Positions 1 through 8,009 of a stretch of 64,000 nt of DNA are shown here, piece by piece. The translations under genes and the position numbers were made by a program. The DNA is taken from positions 124,001-188,000 of the forward strand of contig NZ_JAHXDI010000003.1 in NCBI RefSeq assembly GCF_023091865.1, read 5' to 3'. The notes under the pieces were generated by a model, which did no database searches, was not told where the DNA came from, and saw nothing but the letters and a program-made list of their open reading frames with translations. How positions within the stretch are numbered: position 1 is the stretch's first letter; each line of letters opens with the position of its first letter. This DNA comes from Chromohalobacter moromii. GTDB taxonomy: Bacteria > Pseudomonadota > Gammaproteobacteria > Pseudomonadales > Halomonadaceae.

Positions 1-999
1 GGTGCCTTCGGCGCCATTTGCGGATCCTCGCTGGCGACTGCCGCCACCATGACGCAAGTCGCGCTGCCGGAAATGGAGCGTCAAGGCTATCGCGGTAGTC
101 TGGCCACCGGCGCGTTGGCCGCGGGCGGCACGCTGGGCATTCTGATCCCACCTTCCGTGGTATTGGTCATCTACGCCATCCTCGCCGAACAGAACATCAA
201 CGAGATGTTCGCCGCTGCCTTGATCCCCGGCATCCTTGCCGCACTCAGTTACATGGTGGCGATCTCACTGTTCGTGCGCTTTTTTCCGGATAGCGCTCCG
301 AGCAAGGCCAAGGCATCGGCCGGCGAGCGCTGGCGTTCGCTGCTCGAGGTATGGCCCGGTGCAGCGATCTTCATCATCGTGATCGGCGGCATCTACACAG
401 GGATTTTCACACCCACCGAAGCCGCCGCCGTCGGTGCCGCCGCCACCGGGTTGCTAGCCGTCATCCGTGGCGGACTTCGCTGGGAGGGACTACGAGATAG
501 CCTCCTCGACACGGCCGTCACCTCGGCGATGATCTTCTTCATCGTCCTCGGGGCCAGCGTGTTCAACAGCTTTCTCGCCCTGACGCAATTGCCGCAAATC
601 ACGGCGGGCTGGATCGTGGGCCTGGAAATCAGCCCCTGGATCGTCCTGGCGGGGATCCTGCTGTGCTACCTGATCCTGGGTTGCTTCATGGACAGCCTGT
701 CGATGATTCTGCTCACCGTGCCCATCTTCCTCCCCATCGTGACGGGCATGGATTTCGGCATGTCTCCCGGCGACGTGGCGATCTGGTTCGGCATCCTGGC
801 CTTGGTCGTCGTTGAAGTGGGGATGATCACGCCACCGGTGGGGCTGAATATCTTCATCATTCACTCCATGGCACCGCACGTACCGCTGACCGAGACCTTC
901 AAAGGCATTCTGCCGTTCCTGGCAGCAGACGTGCTGCGCATCATCATGCTGGTGGTTTTCCCGTCCATCACATTGGGGTTCGTCTACTGGCTTTATTGA
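1..999 (+). CDS. TRAP transporter large permease, DctM subunit (5' truncated by window)
   Basis: The reading frame is open from base 1, so the N-terminus lies outside the window; about 332 residues are visible. DctM is the large membrane subunit of tripartite TRAP importers, which use a sodium gradient and a periplasmic binding protein. Family hallmarks are present: GAFGAICGSSLATAAT at the start, PTEAAAVGA in the middle, the FMDSLSMILLTVPIFLP segment and a C-terminal MITPPVGLN segment, with many hydrophobic helices. It sits upstream of a DUF3237 gene, a DctP gene and the feruloyl-CoA hydratase/vanillin dehydrogenase pair. An aromatic acid such as ferulate or p-coumarate is therefore the inferred substrate. 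DctQ would be expected just upstream of the window. Confidence 0.93.
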   Translation, partial: GAFGAICGSSLATAATMTQVALPEMERQGYRGSLATGALAAGGTLGILIPPSVVLVIYAILAEQNINEMFAAALIPGILAALSYMVAISLFVRFFPDSAPSKAKASAGERWRSLLEVWPGAAIFIIVIGGIYTGIFTPTEAAAVGAAATGLLAVIRGGLRWEGLRDSLLDTAVTSAMIFFIVLGASVFNSFLALTQLPQITAGWIVGLEISPWIVLAGILLCYLILGCFMDSLSMILLTVPIFLPIVTGMDFGMSPGDVAIWFGILALVVVEVGMITPPVGLNIFIIHSMAPHVPLTETFKGILPFLAADVLRIIMLVVFPSITLGFVYWLY

Positions 1000-1026
1000 C
1001 GTCACCGCATCGCCCGAGGAGAGCTC

Positions 1027-1506
1027 ATGATGTCGTCCACTAATCCGCTTCGCACACCCACGCTGGATTTCATCGCCCGCCTTACGGTGGACGTCGCCTC
1101 TCCGTGGGAGTTGGGCGAGAGCGCAGACGGCCAGCGTCGCTTCATCGCGATCACCGGCGGCGACGTGACCGGCGAACGGCTCAATGGCCGTATTCTCGCC
1201 GCGGGCGGTGATTGGCAAACGATACGTGCGGATGGCGTAGCTGAACTGTACGCACGCTATTTCCTGGAAACCGACGAAGGAGAGCGCATCGAGGTAGAAA
1301 ACACGGGCTTTCGACACGGCCCACCAGCCGTCATGAAGCGGCTACGAGACGGCGAAGCCGTGCCGCCCGAGGACTACTACTTCCATACCGCGCCGCGCTT
1401 TTTTACCACCAGCACGCGGCTGGACTGGCTCAACCGGACGTTGTTTCTGGGCAGCGCGGCACGCACCCAAGACAACGTGCTCATCGACCTTTTCGCCATA
1501 GGCTGA
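1027..1506 (+). CDS. DUF3237 family protein
   Basis: A 159-residue protein without a signal peptide. The middle (ITGGDVTGERLNGRILAAGGDWQ) and end (NRTLFLGSAART) follow the DUF3237 pattern, a small beta-barrel family of unknown function often found in aromatic-compound clusters. GAGGAG at 1016-1021 gives a good ribosome binding site for the ATG at 1027; a second ATG follows at once. It lies between the DctM and DctP genes of a TRAP system on the same strand, so co-transcription is likely. A role in handling an aromatic substrate is only an inference from this position. Confidence 0.75.
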   Translation: MMSSTNPLRTPTLDFIARLTVDVASPWELGESADGQRRFIAITGGDVTGERLNGRILAAGGDWQTIRADGVAELYARYFLETDEGERIEVENTGFRHGPPAVMKRLRDGEAVPPEDYYFHTAPRFFTTSTRLDWLNRTLFLGSAARTQDNVLIDLFAIG

Positions 1507-1554
1507 TCGCTTGCCACCCGGCGTCATACAACAACCACAATGAGGCACTTCGCC

Positions 1555-2616
1555 ATGACCCAACACGCCACTTCGCACCTGCGTCGCTTCGTCTTGACCG
1601 CTGCGGCGACACTCTCGATCGCTGCCGCCGGTCAGACGCAGGCCCAAGAAACCGAGTATACCCTGCGGCTACATCATTTCTTCCCCGCCTCGGCGCCCGT
1701 TCATCAGGAGTACTTCATCCCCTGGAAAGAGGCCATCGAACAAGAATCCGATGGGCGCATAGAGGTCCAGCTCTATCCCTCCATGCAGCTCGGCGGCACA
1801 CCGCCATCACTCTACGATCAAGCCAAGGACGGCCAGGTGGACATCATCTGGACCGTGCTGGGTTACAACTCGGGGCGTTTCCCCAAGGCAGAAGTCTTCG
1901 ACCTGCCCTTCCTGCCAACCTCGGGTGCCGCGACCAGCCAGGCCGCCCACGACTACGCCATGGCCCACATGCAGGGCGAACTCGAGGGCGTTTACCCCAT
2001 CGCCGTGCACACTCACAGCCCCGGCGCATTGCATACCAAAGAGACCCGCATCGGATCGCTCGAAGACATCGAGGGACTCAAGATACGTGGCCCCAGCCTG
2101 CTGGTGAACCGCTATCTCGCCAAGCTCGGTGCCGAGCCCATCGGCATGCCGGTGGCCCAAGCATTGGAGGCACTGTCACGCGGGGTAATAGATGGCACGG
2201 TGATTCCCTTCGAGGCCATCACCGCCATGGGGCTGGCCGACATCACCACCGAACACACCATCTTCAGCGGTGACCGGGCGCTCTATACGACGATGATGAT
2301 CGTGGCCATGGATCAGGATAAGTACGACGCCCTGCCCGAGGACCTGCAAGCCGTCATCGATGCGCATTCCGGTAGTCGCGAGGCATACCGGATCGGTCAG
2401 ATCATGGATCAGGCGGACCATCGCCAGATTCTGGCCATTCAGAGCGGCGAACAACCGGGCACGATCACCCGCCTGGACAGCGAGGAAACCGCGCGCTGGC
2501 AGGCCGTCGGTCAGGAAGTCGTCGACGAGTGGATCGCCGAGGCCAAGGAAAAGGGGCTCGACGGGCAGATGCTGTACGACGATGCCACACGACTCGTCGA
2601 GCGCTATACGCGTTGA
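1555..2616 (+). CDS. TRAP transporter substrate-binding protein, DctP family (first copy)
   Basis: Periplasmic solute receptor of a TRAP importer. The N-terminus carries a signal peptide (hydrophobic LTAAATLSIAAAG, cleavage near AQAQE). The mature part has the DctP pattern: QLGGTPPSLYDQAKDG, a GLKIRGPS segment near the substrate arginine, and SRGVIDGTVIPFE. An in-frame ATG at 1540 exists, but AGG at 1543-1545 is better placed for the ATG at 1555, giving 353 residues. It follows DctM and DUF3237 on the same strand. A clear paralogue lies at 5749-6798 beyond the vanillin genes, which suggests two receptors sharing one permease. Confidence 0.88.
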   Translation: MTQHATSHLRRFVLTAAATLSIAAAGQTQAQETEYTLRLHHFFPASAPVHQEYFIPWKEAIEQESDGRIEVQLYPSMQLGGTPPSLYDQAKDGQVDIIWTVLGYNSGRFPKAEVFDLPFLPTSGAATSQAAHDYAMAHMQGELEGVYPIAVHTHSPGALHTKETRIGSLEDIEGLKIRGPSLLVNRYLAKLGAEPIGMPVAQALEALSRGVIDGTVIPFEAITAMGLADITTEHTIFSGDRALYTTMMIVAMDQDKYDALPEDLQAVIDAHSGSREAYRIGQIMDQADHRQILAIQSGEQPGTITRLDSEETARWQAVGQEVVDEWIAEAKEKGLDGQMLYDDATRLVERYTR

Positions 2617-2659
2617 GGAGAATGCCAGGTCCGACGTCCGCGTCGCCTGGCACGCTCGC

Positions 2660-3157
2660 TCAGTCGGTATCCACCAGCCCCGCGCCCAGTGACTTGAGGG
2701 AAGATTTGAGATGACGCTGAAACGCTCCCCGCTGCGCCTCGCTCAGGCTCTCCAGCATGCGGCCTTCGAGCGCCATGACCGTGCGATCGCACTCAGCCAG
2801 CGCGCGTTGTCCGGCCTCGGTCATGCGGATCTGGATGATGCGCCCGTGGTGCGGGTCAGGGCGGCGCTCGACGAGCCCCTTGGTCTCCATGGCCTTGACC
2901 ATCTCGTTGGCCGCCTGCGGCGACACCAGCGACTTCTCGGCCAGTTGCGAATTGGACTGGGGGCTGCGTCGCGCGAGCACGGAAAGCGCCGTGTACTGCT
3001 GCATGGTCACACCCAGGGGCTGCACGGCCTCGCTGATATGGCGGCGCAGGGCGCGGTCGAGCCGGCCGATCAAATACGCGACGCGCACCGCGTCGGGGGC
3101 GTCGTCGGCTTCACCGTGCCGCGACTCGGCGGTGGCCTGTGATTCCACTTTTTTCAT
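2660..3157 (-). CDS. MarR family transcriptional regulator, probable hydroxycinnamate (FerR/CouR/HcaR-type) repressor
   Basis: A 165-residue winged-helix regulator. Residues about 60-110 carry the MarR DNA-binding region (SNSQLAEKSLVSPQAANEM, then the wing ERRPDPHHGRIIQI). The N-terminal helix (YLIGRLDRALRRHISEA) and C-terminal helices form the dimer region. It is transcribed away from the feruloyl-CoA hydratase/lyase gene, with a 17-bp palindrome between them. MarR repressors in this position in other proteobacteria respond to hydroxycinnamoyl-CoA thioesters; that this one does so is inferred from neighbourhood. AGAGGA precedes the start. Confidence 0.85.
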   Translation of the reverse strand: MKKVESQATAESRHGEADDAPDAVRVAYLIGRLDRALRRHISEAVQPLGVTMQQYTALSVLARRSPQSNSQLAEKSLVSPQAANEMVKAMETKGLVERRPDPHHGRIIQIRMTEAGQRALAECDRTVMALEGRMLESLSEAQRGAFQRHLKSSLKSLGAGLVDTD

Positions 3158-3210
3158 AAGCGTTTCCTCTTTGCAAACGCAGGATAGCGCACTATGATTG
3201 GCAGGGTAAA

Positions 3211-3227
3211 TATCAACTTACTTGATA
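3211..3227. promoter_or_regulatory. Probable MarR operator between the divergent regulator and hydratase/lyase genes
   Basis: The sequence TATCAACTTACTTGATA is a perfect 6-5-6 inverted repeat in the 91-bp gap between the MarR gene and the hydroxycinnamoyl-CoA hydratase/lyase gene. Its size and location fit a MarR dimer site that could repress both directions. It lies 22-38 bases upstream of the hydratase start codon, so a bound repressor would block initiation there. Confidence 0.7.
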
Positions 3228-3248
3228 CTATTTTGACAGGAAATTGAC

Positions 3249-4079
3249 ATGAGCGATTACACGAACCGCTGGCAAACCGTGAAGGTCAACGTCGAGGACG
3301 GCATCGCCTGGGTGGCACTCAACCGCCCCGACAAACGCAATGCCATGAGCCCCACGCTCAACCGTGAAATGATCGACGTTCTCGAAACGCTAGAATTGGA
3401 TCAGGAGGCCCATGTACTCGTGTTGACCGGCGAGGGTGAAGCTTTCTCCGCCGGCATGGACCTCAAGGAGTACTTCCGCGAGATAGACGCCAGCCCCGAA
3501 ATCGTTCAGGTCAAGGTCCGCCGCGATGCCTCCACCTGGCAATGGAAGCTGCTGCGTCACTACGCCAAGCCCACCATCGCCATGGTCAACGGCTGGTGCT
3601 TTGGCGGCGCCTTCTCGCCGCTGGTCGCCTGCGACCTGGCAATCGCCGCCGACGAGTCGGTGTTCGGGCTGTCCGAAATCAACTGGGGCATCCCCCCGGG
3701 CAACCTGGTCAGCAAGGCCATGGCCGACACCGTGGGGCATCGCCAAGCGCTGTACTACATCATGACCGGGGAAACCTTCACCGGCCCGCAGGCCGCCGAC
3801 ATGGGACTGGTCAACCAGAGCGTGCCCCGCGCCGAGCTGCGCGAGGCCACCCACAAACTGGCCGCCACACTGCGCGACAAGAACCCCGTCGTCCTGCGTG
3901 CCGCCAAGACCGGCTTCAAGATGTGCCGCGAGCTGACCTGGGAACAGAACGAGGAGTACCTCTACGCCAAGCTCGACCAGGCGCAGCAGCTCGACCCGGA
4001 ACACGGCCGCGAGCAAGGCCTCAAGCAATTCCTCGACGACAAGAGCATCAAGCCCGGGCTGGAAAGCTACCACCGCTGA
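3249..4079 (+). CDS. ech: Feruloyl-CoA / p-hydroxycinnamoyl-CoA hydratase-lyase
   Basis: A crotonase-fold enzyme that hydrates feruloyl-, caffeoyl- or p-coumaroyl-CoA and cleaves the product to acetyl-CoA plus vanillin or another hydroxybenzaldehyde. The 276-residue length equals that of the characterised HCHL of Pseudomonas fluorescens AN103. The residues reported as functionally important there fall at the same positions here: Ser123 (GGAFS), Glu143 (LSEINWG) and Tyr239 (EEYLYA). The oxyanion-hole region FSAGMDLKEYF is present. AGGA at 3237-3240 supports the ATG. It is followed on the same strand by vanillin dehydrogenase, the next step. The CoA ligase (fcs) is not in the window. Confidence 0.93.
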   Translation: MSDYTNRWQTVKVNVEDGIAWVALNRPDKRNAMSPTLNREMIDVLETLELDQEAHVLVLTGEGEAFSAGMDLKEYFREIDASPEIVQVKVRRDASTWQWKLLRHYAKPTIAMVNGWCFGGAFSPLVACDLAIAADESVFGLSEINWGIPPGNLVSKAMADTVGHRQALYYIMTGETFTGPQAADMGLVNQSVPRAELREATHKLAATLRDKNPVVLRAAKTGFKMCRELTWEQNEEYLYAKLDQAQQLDPEHGREQGLKQFLDDKSIKPGLESYHR

Positions 4080-4195
4080 CAGTCGCAAGGGCACGGTGGC
4101 GTTCACGCGCAAGACGCCGCCGCGCCCGATGGCGCTGCCGGCATGCCGCCCAGCCCTGAACGTCATATCGCTTCGACAACAAAAAAGGAAGTCTC

Positions 4196-5644
4196 ATGGA
4201 TCTTTCGCTACTCATTGGCGGTGAACACCGCACCGCCCAGGACGACGCGACCTTCGAGCGTCGCAATCCACTGCATGAACATGTCGTGACACGTGCCGCT
4301 GCGGCCTCGGTAGAAGATACCCGGCATGCTGCCGACGCTGCGTCGCAAGCGTTTCCCGCCTGGTCGCAGACCGGCCCCGGCGAGCGCCGCGCCAAATTGT
4401 TGGCGGCCGCCGACGCCATGGAAGCCCGCCAGGACGACTTCATCGCGCGCATGGTCGATGAAACCGGCGCTACGCCGGGCTGGGCCGGTTTCAACGTCAT
4501 GGTAGCCGCCAACATGTTGCGTGAGGCCGCCTCACTGACGACGCAAGTCGGCGGCGATGTCATTCCCTCCAACGTGCCCGACAGCCTGGCCATGGGCGTG
4601 CGCGTGCCCTGTGGCGTGGTGGTCGGCATCGCCCCATGGAACGCGCCTATCATTCTCGGCACACGGGCCATCGCCACACCGCTAGCGTGCGGCAACACGG
4701 TAATCCTCAAGGCCTCCGAGCAATGTCCGGCGACTCACCACTTAATCGGTGAAGTGCTCGTCGAAGCCGGCTTGGGCGACGGTATCGTCAATGTGGTGAC
4801 CAACGCACCGCCGCAAGCCGCCGAGGTAGTCGAGGCATTGATTGAGCACCCCACCGTGCGTCGTATCAACTTCACCGGTTCCACGCATGTCGGCCGCATC
4901 ATCGCCGAAAAGGCCGCGCATCATCTCAAGCCAGTGCTGCTGGAGCTAGGCGGCAAGGCGCCGTTCGTGGTGCTCGAGGACGCCGACCTGGACGCCGCTG
5001 TGGAAGCCGCCGCCTTCGGCGCCTTCTTTAACCAGGGCCAGATCTGCATGTCCACCGAGCGGTTGATCGTCGTCGATGCCGTGGCCGATGCCTTCGTCGA
5101 GAAGCTGGCCCGCAAGGCCGAGACGCTACGCGCCGGTGACCCACGTGAAGACGGCAACCCGCTCGGCACGCTGATCAATCGCGAGGCCGGGGAAAAGCTC
5201 AACGACCTGCTCGACGACGCGCAACGTCACGGCGCTCGCCTGGCCTGCGGCGGCAAGGCCGAGGGCGTGATCATGCAACCCACCGTGGTCGACGGTGTCA
5301 CCGACGCCATGCGCCTCTACGCCGAAGAGTCGTTCGGCCCGGTGGTAGCGATGATGCGCGTCCAGGACGAAGAAGACGCCCTGCGCGTCGCCAACGACAG
5401 CGAATACGGTCTCTCGGCGGCGGTCTTCAGCCGCGACACGGCACATGCCATGCGCGTCGCTCAACGCATCGAATCGGGCATTTGCCACATCAATGGCCCC
5501 ACCGTACACGACGAGCCACAGATGCCGTTCGGCGGCGTCAAATCGAGCGGCTACGGACGCTTCGGTGGCAAAGCCGGCATCGAAGAATTCACCGAACTGC
5601 GCTGGATGACCATGCAACTCGGTCCACGGCACTATCCCATATAA
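4196..5644 (+). CDS. vdh: Vanillin dehydrogenase (aldehyde dehydrogenase family)
   Basis: NAD(P)-dependent aldehyde dehydrogenase of 482 residues, predicted to oxidise vanillin or 4-hydroxybenzaldehyde to the acid. Visible ALDH motifs: PWNAPIIL, the cofactor lysine in ILKASEQCP, FTGSTHVGR, the general-base glutamate in LLELGGKAPF, the nucleophile cysteine in NQGQICMS, and ESFGPVV near the C-terminus. AAAAAAGGAAG just upstream gives the ribosome site. It lies 116 bases after the hydratase/lyase and completes the CoA-dependent, non-beta-oxidative route from ferulate to vanillate. A salicylaldehyde or benzaldehyde dehydrogenase label would be equally possible from sequence alone. Confidence 0.88.
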   Translation: MDLSLLIGGEHRTAQDDATFERRNPLHEHVVTRAAAASVEDTRHAADAASQAFPAWSQTGPGERRAKLLAAADAMEARQDDFIARMVDETGATPGWAGFNVMVAANMLREAASLTTQVGGDVIPSNVPDSLAMGVRVPCGVVVGIAPWNAPIILGTRAIATPLACGNTVILKASEQCPATHHLIGEVLVEAGLGDGIVNVVTNAPPQAAEVVEALIEHPTVRRINFTGSTHVGRIIAEKAAHHLKPVLLELGGKAPFVVLEDADLDAAVEAAAFGAFFNQGQICMSTERLIVVDAVADAFVEKLARKAETLRAGDPREDGNPLGTLINREAGEKLNDLLDDAQRHGARLACGGKAEGVIMQPTVVDGVTDAMRLYAEESFGPVVAMMRVQDEEDALRVANDSEYGLSAAVFSRDTAHAMRVAQRIESGICHINGPTVHDEPQMPFGGVKSSGYGRFGGKAGIEEFTELRWMTMQLGPRHYPI

Positions 5645-5690
5645 CGGTCACACCACTGGCCCATCTAACGGCCATACCCCTAACCCATCT
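5643..5690. repeat. Two tandem 24-bp units after vdh
   Basis: Units at 5643-5666 and 5667-5690 match at 19 of 24 positions (each begins AACGG and ends CCCATCT). A third partial unit starts at 5691. They begin at the vdh stop codon and run into the leader of the second DctP gene. No function can be assigned. Confidence 0.75.
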
Positions 5691-5748
5691 AACCGCCACG
5701 TCACGAGATATCGAACACTGGCACGCCACCGCCTCCATGGAGCTCAAG

Positions 5749-6798
5749 ATGATGACAACAAAACATACGCTCGCCGGCCTTCTCCTCCTCAGCGGTCTCA
5801 CCCTGGCCAGCACCGGCCAGGCGCAAGACACCGTAACGCTGCGCCTTCATCACTTCGCGGCGCCGACCACACCAGTTCAGAAACAGTATCTGGAACCTTG
5901 GGCGAAACGCATCGAAGAGCAATCCGATGGCGCCATCAAGGTCGAGATATTCCCCGCTATGCAGCTCGGCGGATCGGCCAACTCGCTTTATGATCAAGCC
6001 AAGGACGGGGTCGTCGACATCGCTTGGACGCTTTTGAGCTACACGCCGAACCGTTTCCCCGCATCTGAGGCCTTCGACCTGCCGTTCATGCCCACCACGG
6101 GTGAAGCCACCAGCATGGCCGCCCACGAGTACGCCATGACGCATATGCAGGACTCATTCCAGGGCGTCTACCCTATTGCCGTCTTCGCCCACACACCGGG
6201 GAAGATACACACGAAAGGTGTGGCGGTAGAAAGCGCTGACGACGTGCAAGGATTGACCCTTCGTGCGCCCTCCAAGGCCATGAATGGCTTTTTTGCCAAC
6301 CTGGGTGCCCAGGCGGTGGGGATGCCCTTCCCTCAGATCCCCGAGGCGATCTCGCGTGGCGTGATTGACGGCTTTTCGCTTCCCTTCGAAAGCGCTTCCG
6401 CCCTAGGCGTGCTGGATGTCGCTCAGAACCATACCTTCTTCGATGGTAAGCATGGTCTATATACGGCCATGATGGTCCTGGCGATGAACCAAGACAAATA
6501 CGAGAGCCTGTCGCCCGAATTGCAGAAGGTCATCGACGACAACGCCGGGATTCAGGAAGCTCAGCGCATCGGACACGTCATGGATGAGGCGGAAGAAGCC
6601 GCCATCAAAGATATCGCTGCCAGTGGCGAGGGGCAGATGATTCACATTGCCGAAGCCAATCAAGATAAGTGGAAAACGGCCGCCGATGAGACCATCCAGC
6701 AGTGGATAAGCGACATGAACGCCGCCGGCTTCGAGGGCCAGGCCCTGTACGACGACGCTAGCCAGCTCGTCGAGAAATACACCAAGCAAACGCAATAA
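5749..6798 (+). CDS. TRAP transporter substrate-binding protein, DctP family (second copy)
   Basis: A periplasmic DctP-type receptor, 349 residues from the chosen start. GGAG at 5739-5742 sits six bases before ATG 5749; ATG 5737 and ATG 5752 are in-frame alternatives. A signal peptide (LAGLLLLSGLTLASTGQAQ) is followed by the mature domain with QLGGSANSLYDQAKDG, ISRGVIDGF and a C-terminal LYDDASQLVEKYT. It is clearly paralogous to the receptor at 1555-2616, with many shared blocks such as TLRLHHF, SLYDQAKDG and SRGVIDG, yet it has no permease of its own nearby. It probably feeds the DctQM pair that ends at base 999, perhaps with another hydroxycinnamate or benzoate. Confidence 0.88.
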   Translation: MMTTKHTLAGLLLLSGLTLASTGQAQDTVTLRLHHFAAPTTPVQKQYLEPWAKRIEEQSDGAIKVEIFPAMQLGGSANSLYDQAKDGVVDIAWTLLSYTPNRFPASEAFDLPFMPTTGEATSMAAHEYAMTHMQDSFQGVYPIAVFAHTPGKIHTKGVAVESADDVQGLTLRAPSKAMNGFFANLGAQAVGMPFPQIPEAISRGVIDGFSLPFESASALGVLDVAQNHTFFDGKHGLYTAMMVLAMNQDKYESLSPELQKVIDDNAGIQEAQRIGHVMDEAEEAAIKDIAASGEGQMIHIAEANQDKWKTAADETIQQWISDMNAAGFEGQALYDDASQLVEKYTKQTQ

Positions 6799-6805
6799 GC
6801 ACGCA

Positions 6806-6830
6806 TGCGCGGGGCGCAACGCCCCGCGCA
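6806..6830 (+). terminator. Strong GC hairpin after second DctP gene
   Basis: A perfect 11-bp stem (TGCGCGGGGCG) with a CAA loop starts eight bases after the stop codon. There is no T-tract after it, so it may act as an mRNA 3'-end stabiliser or weak terminator rather than a canonical intrinsic terminator. Confidence 0.5.
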
Positions 6831-7002
6831 ACCTACCTCCCCGCTCTCCTTTAGCGCCACCTTCCCGACCAAAGTCTAGGTATGTTCGATTGTCGTAATG
6901 CCCCGGTATTTCTATGATGGGCGTTCCTATCGACGACCGCTTGCTCCGTCGCGATGCCGTGCCCTCGGCAACCGCCTTCGTAGTTTCTTTCAGGACCTTT
7001 TC

Positions 7003-7968
7003 ATGAACGATGCCTCCACACCGGATATCCTGACTTTCGGTGAAGCGATGACGCTGTTCATCGCCGAAACGCCCGGCGACCTGGCCGAGGTCGAGCGCTT
7101 CCAGCGGCGCATCGCCGGCGCCGATACCAATGTCGCCATCGGCCTGGCGCGGCTAGCCTTTCACGTCGCCTGGATCAGCCGCGTCGGTGACGATGGCTTC
7201 GGCCGCTTCATCCGCCACACGCTCGACGCCGAAGGGCTCGACTGCCGCTACCTGAGTACCGATACCGAGCATCCCACCGGCCTGGTCTTCAAGGAACGCG
7301 CCGAACACGGCGAGGATCCCAAGGTGGCCTATTACCGGCGCGGCAGCGCCGCCAGCCACCTGGGCGTTGCCGACGTGCGCGATCTCGACTTTCAGGGAGT
7401 GCGCCACCTACACGCCACCGGCTTGCCCCCCGCGCTCTCACCCAGTACACGCGAACTTGCCTTCCACATGCTGGAACGCGCGCGCGAAGCCGGTCTCACG
7501 ATCAGCTTCGATCCCAACCTGCGGCCCTCGCTGTGGAACAGCGAAGCCGAGATGCGCGAGACCCTCAATGCGCTGGCCGCACACGCCGACTGGGTGCTAC
7601 CGGGGCTCGCCGAGGGCCAGCGCCTGACCGGCCTCGATAACGCGCACGACATCGCCGGCTATTACCTCGATCAAGGCGCCAGCGGGGTCATCATCAAGCT
7701 CGGTCCGGAAGGCAGCTACGTGCGCACGGCAGACGATGCCGGCATAGTGAAGGGAGTGGCCGTCTCCCGGGTCGTCGATACCGTGGGGGCTGGCGATGGC
7801 TTCGCGGTGGGTGTGATCAGCGCCTTGCTCGACGGGTGCTCGCCACGCCAGGCCGCGCATCGCGGCAATCTCATCGGCGCCGAACAGGTTCAGGTCGTCG
7901 GTGACATGGAAGGCCTGCCGCACCGGGACCGACTGCGCGACCTGGAAGCCGCACATCCAATGGCGTGA
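7003..7968 (+). CDS. PfkB family sugar-acid kinase, probably 2-ketogluconate kinase (KguK-like)
   Basis: A 321-residue ribokinase-fold kinase. The N-terminal signature FGEAMTLF and glycine-rich IAGADTNVAIGLARL bind sugar. The C-terminal PfkB signature DTVGAGDGFAVG contains the catalytic aspartate and anion hole. The frame continues upstream to 6898, but family alignment favours ATG 7003; GGA at 6993-6995 is only a weak ribosome site. Known relatives include 2-keto-3-deoxygluconate kinase and Pseudomonas 2-ketogluconate kinase. The latter is preferred because the next gene encodes a 2-hydroxyacid dehydrogenase, as in the kgu cluster. The product would be 2-keto-6-phosphogluconate, entering the Entner-Doudoroff or pentose phosphate routes. 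The substrate is not certain. Confidence 0.82.
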   Translation: MNDASTPDILTFGEAMTLFIAETPGDLAEVERFQRRIAGADTNVAIGLARLAFHVAWISRVGDDGFGRFIRHTLDAEGLDCRYLSTDTEHPTGLVFKERAEHGEDPKVAYYRRGSAASHLGVADVRDLDFQGVRHLHATGLPPALSPSTRELAFHMLERAREAGLTISFDPNLRPSLWNSEAEMRETLNALAAHADWVLPGLAEGQRLTGLDNAHDIAGYYLDQGASGVIIKLGPEGSYVRTADDAGIVKGVAVSRVVDTVGAGDGFAVGVISALLDGCSPRQAAHRGNLIGAEQVQVVGDMEGLPHRDRLRDLEAAHPMA

Positions 7969-8009
7969 CGACACGCCACCATGCTGTATTTCACGATCAG
8001 GAGCCCTGC

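Noticed and set aside
490-1317. 275-codon minus-strand open frame
   Set aside because: Overlaps DctM and DUF3237, both well supported, and has no domain resemblance.
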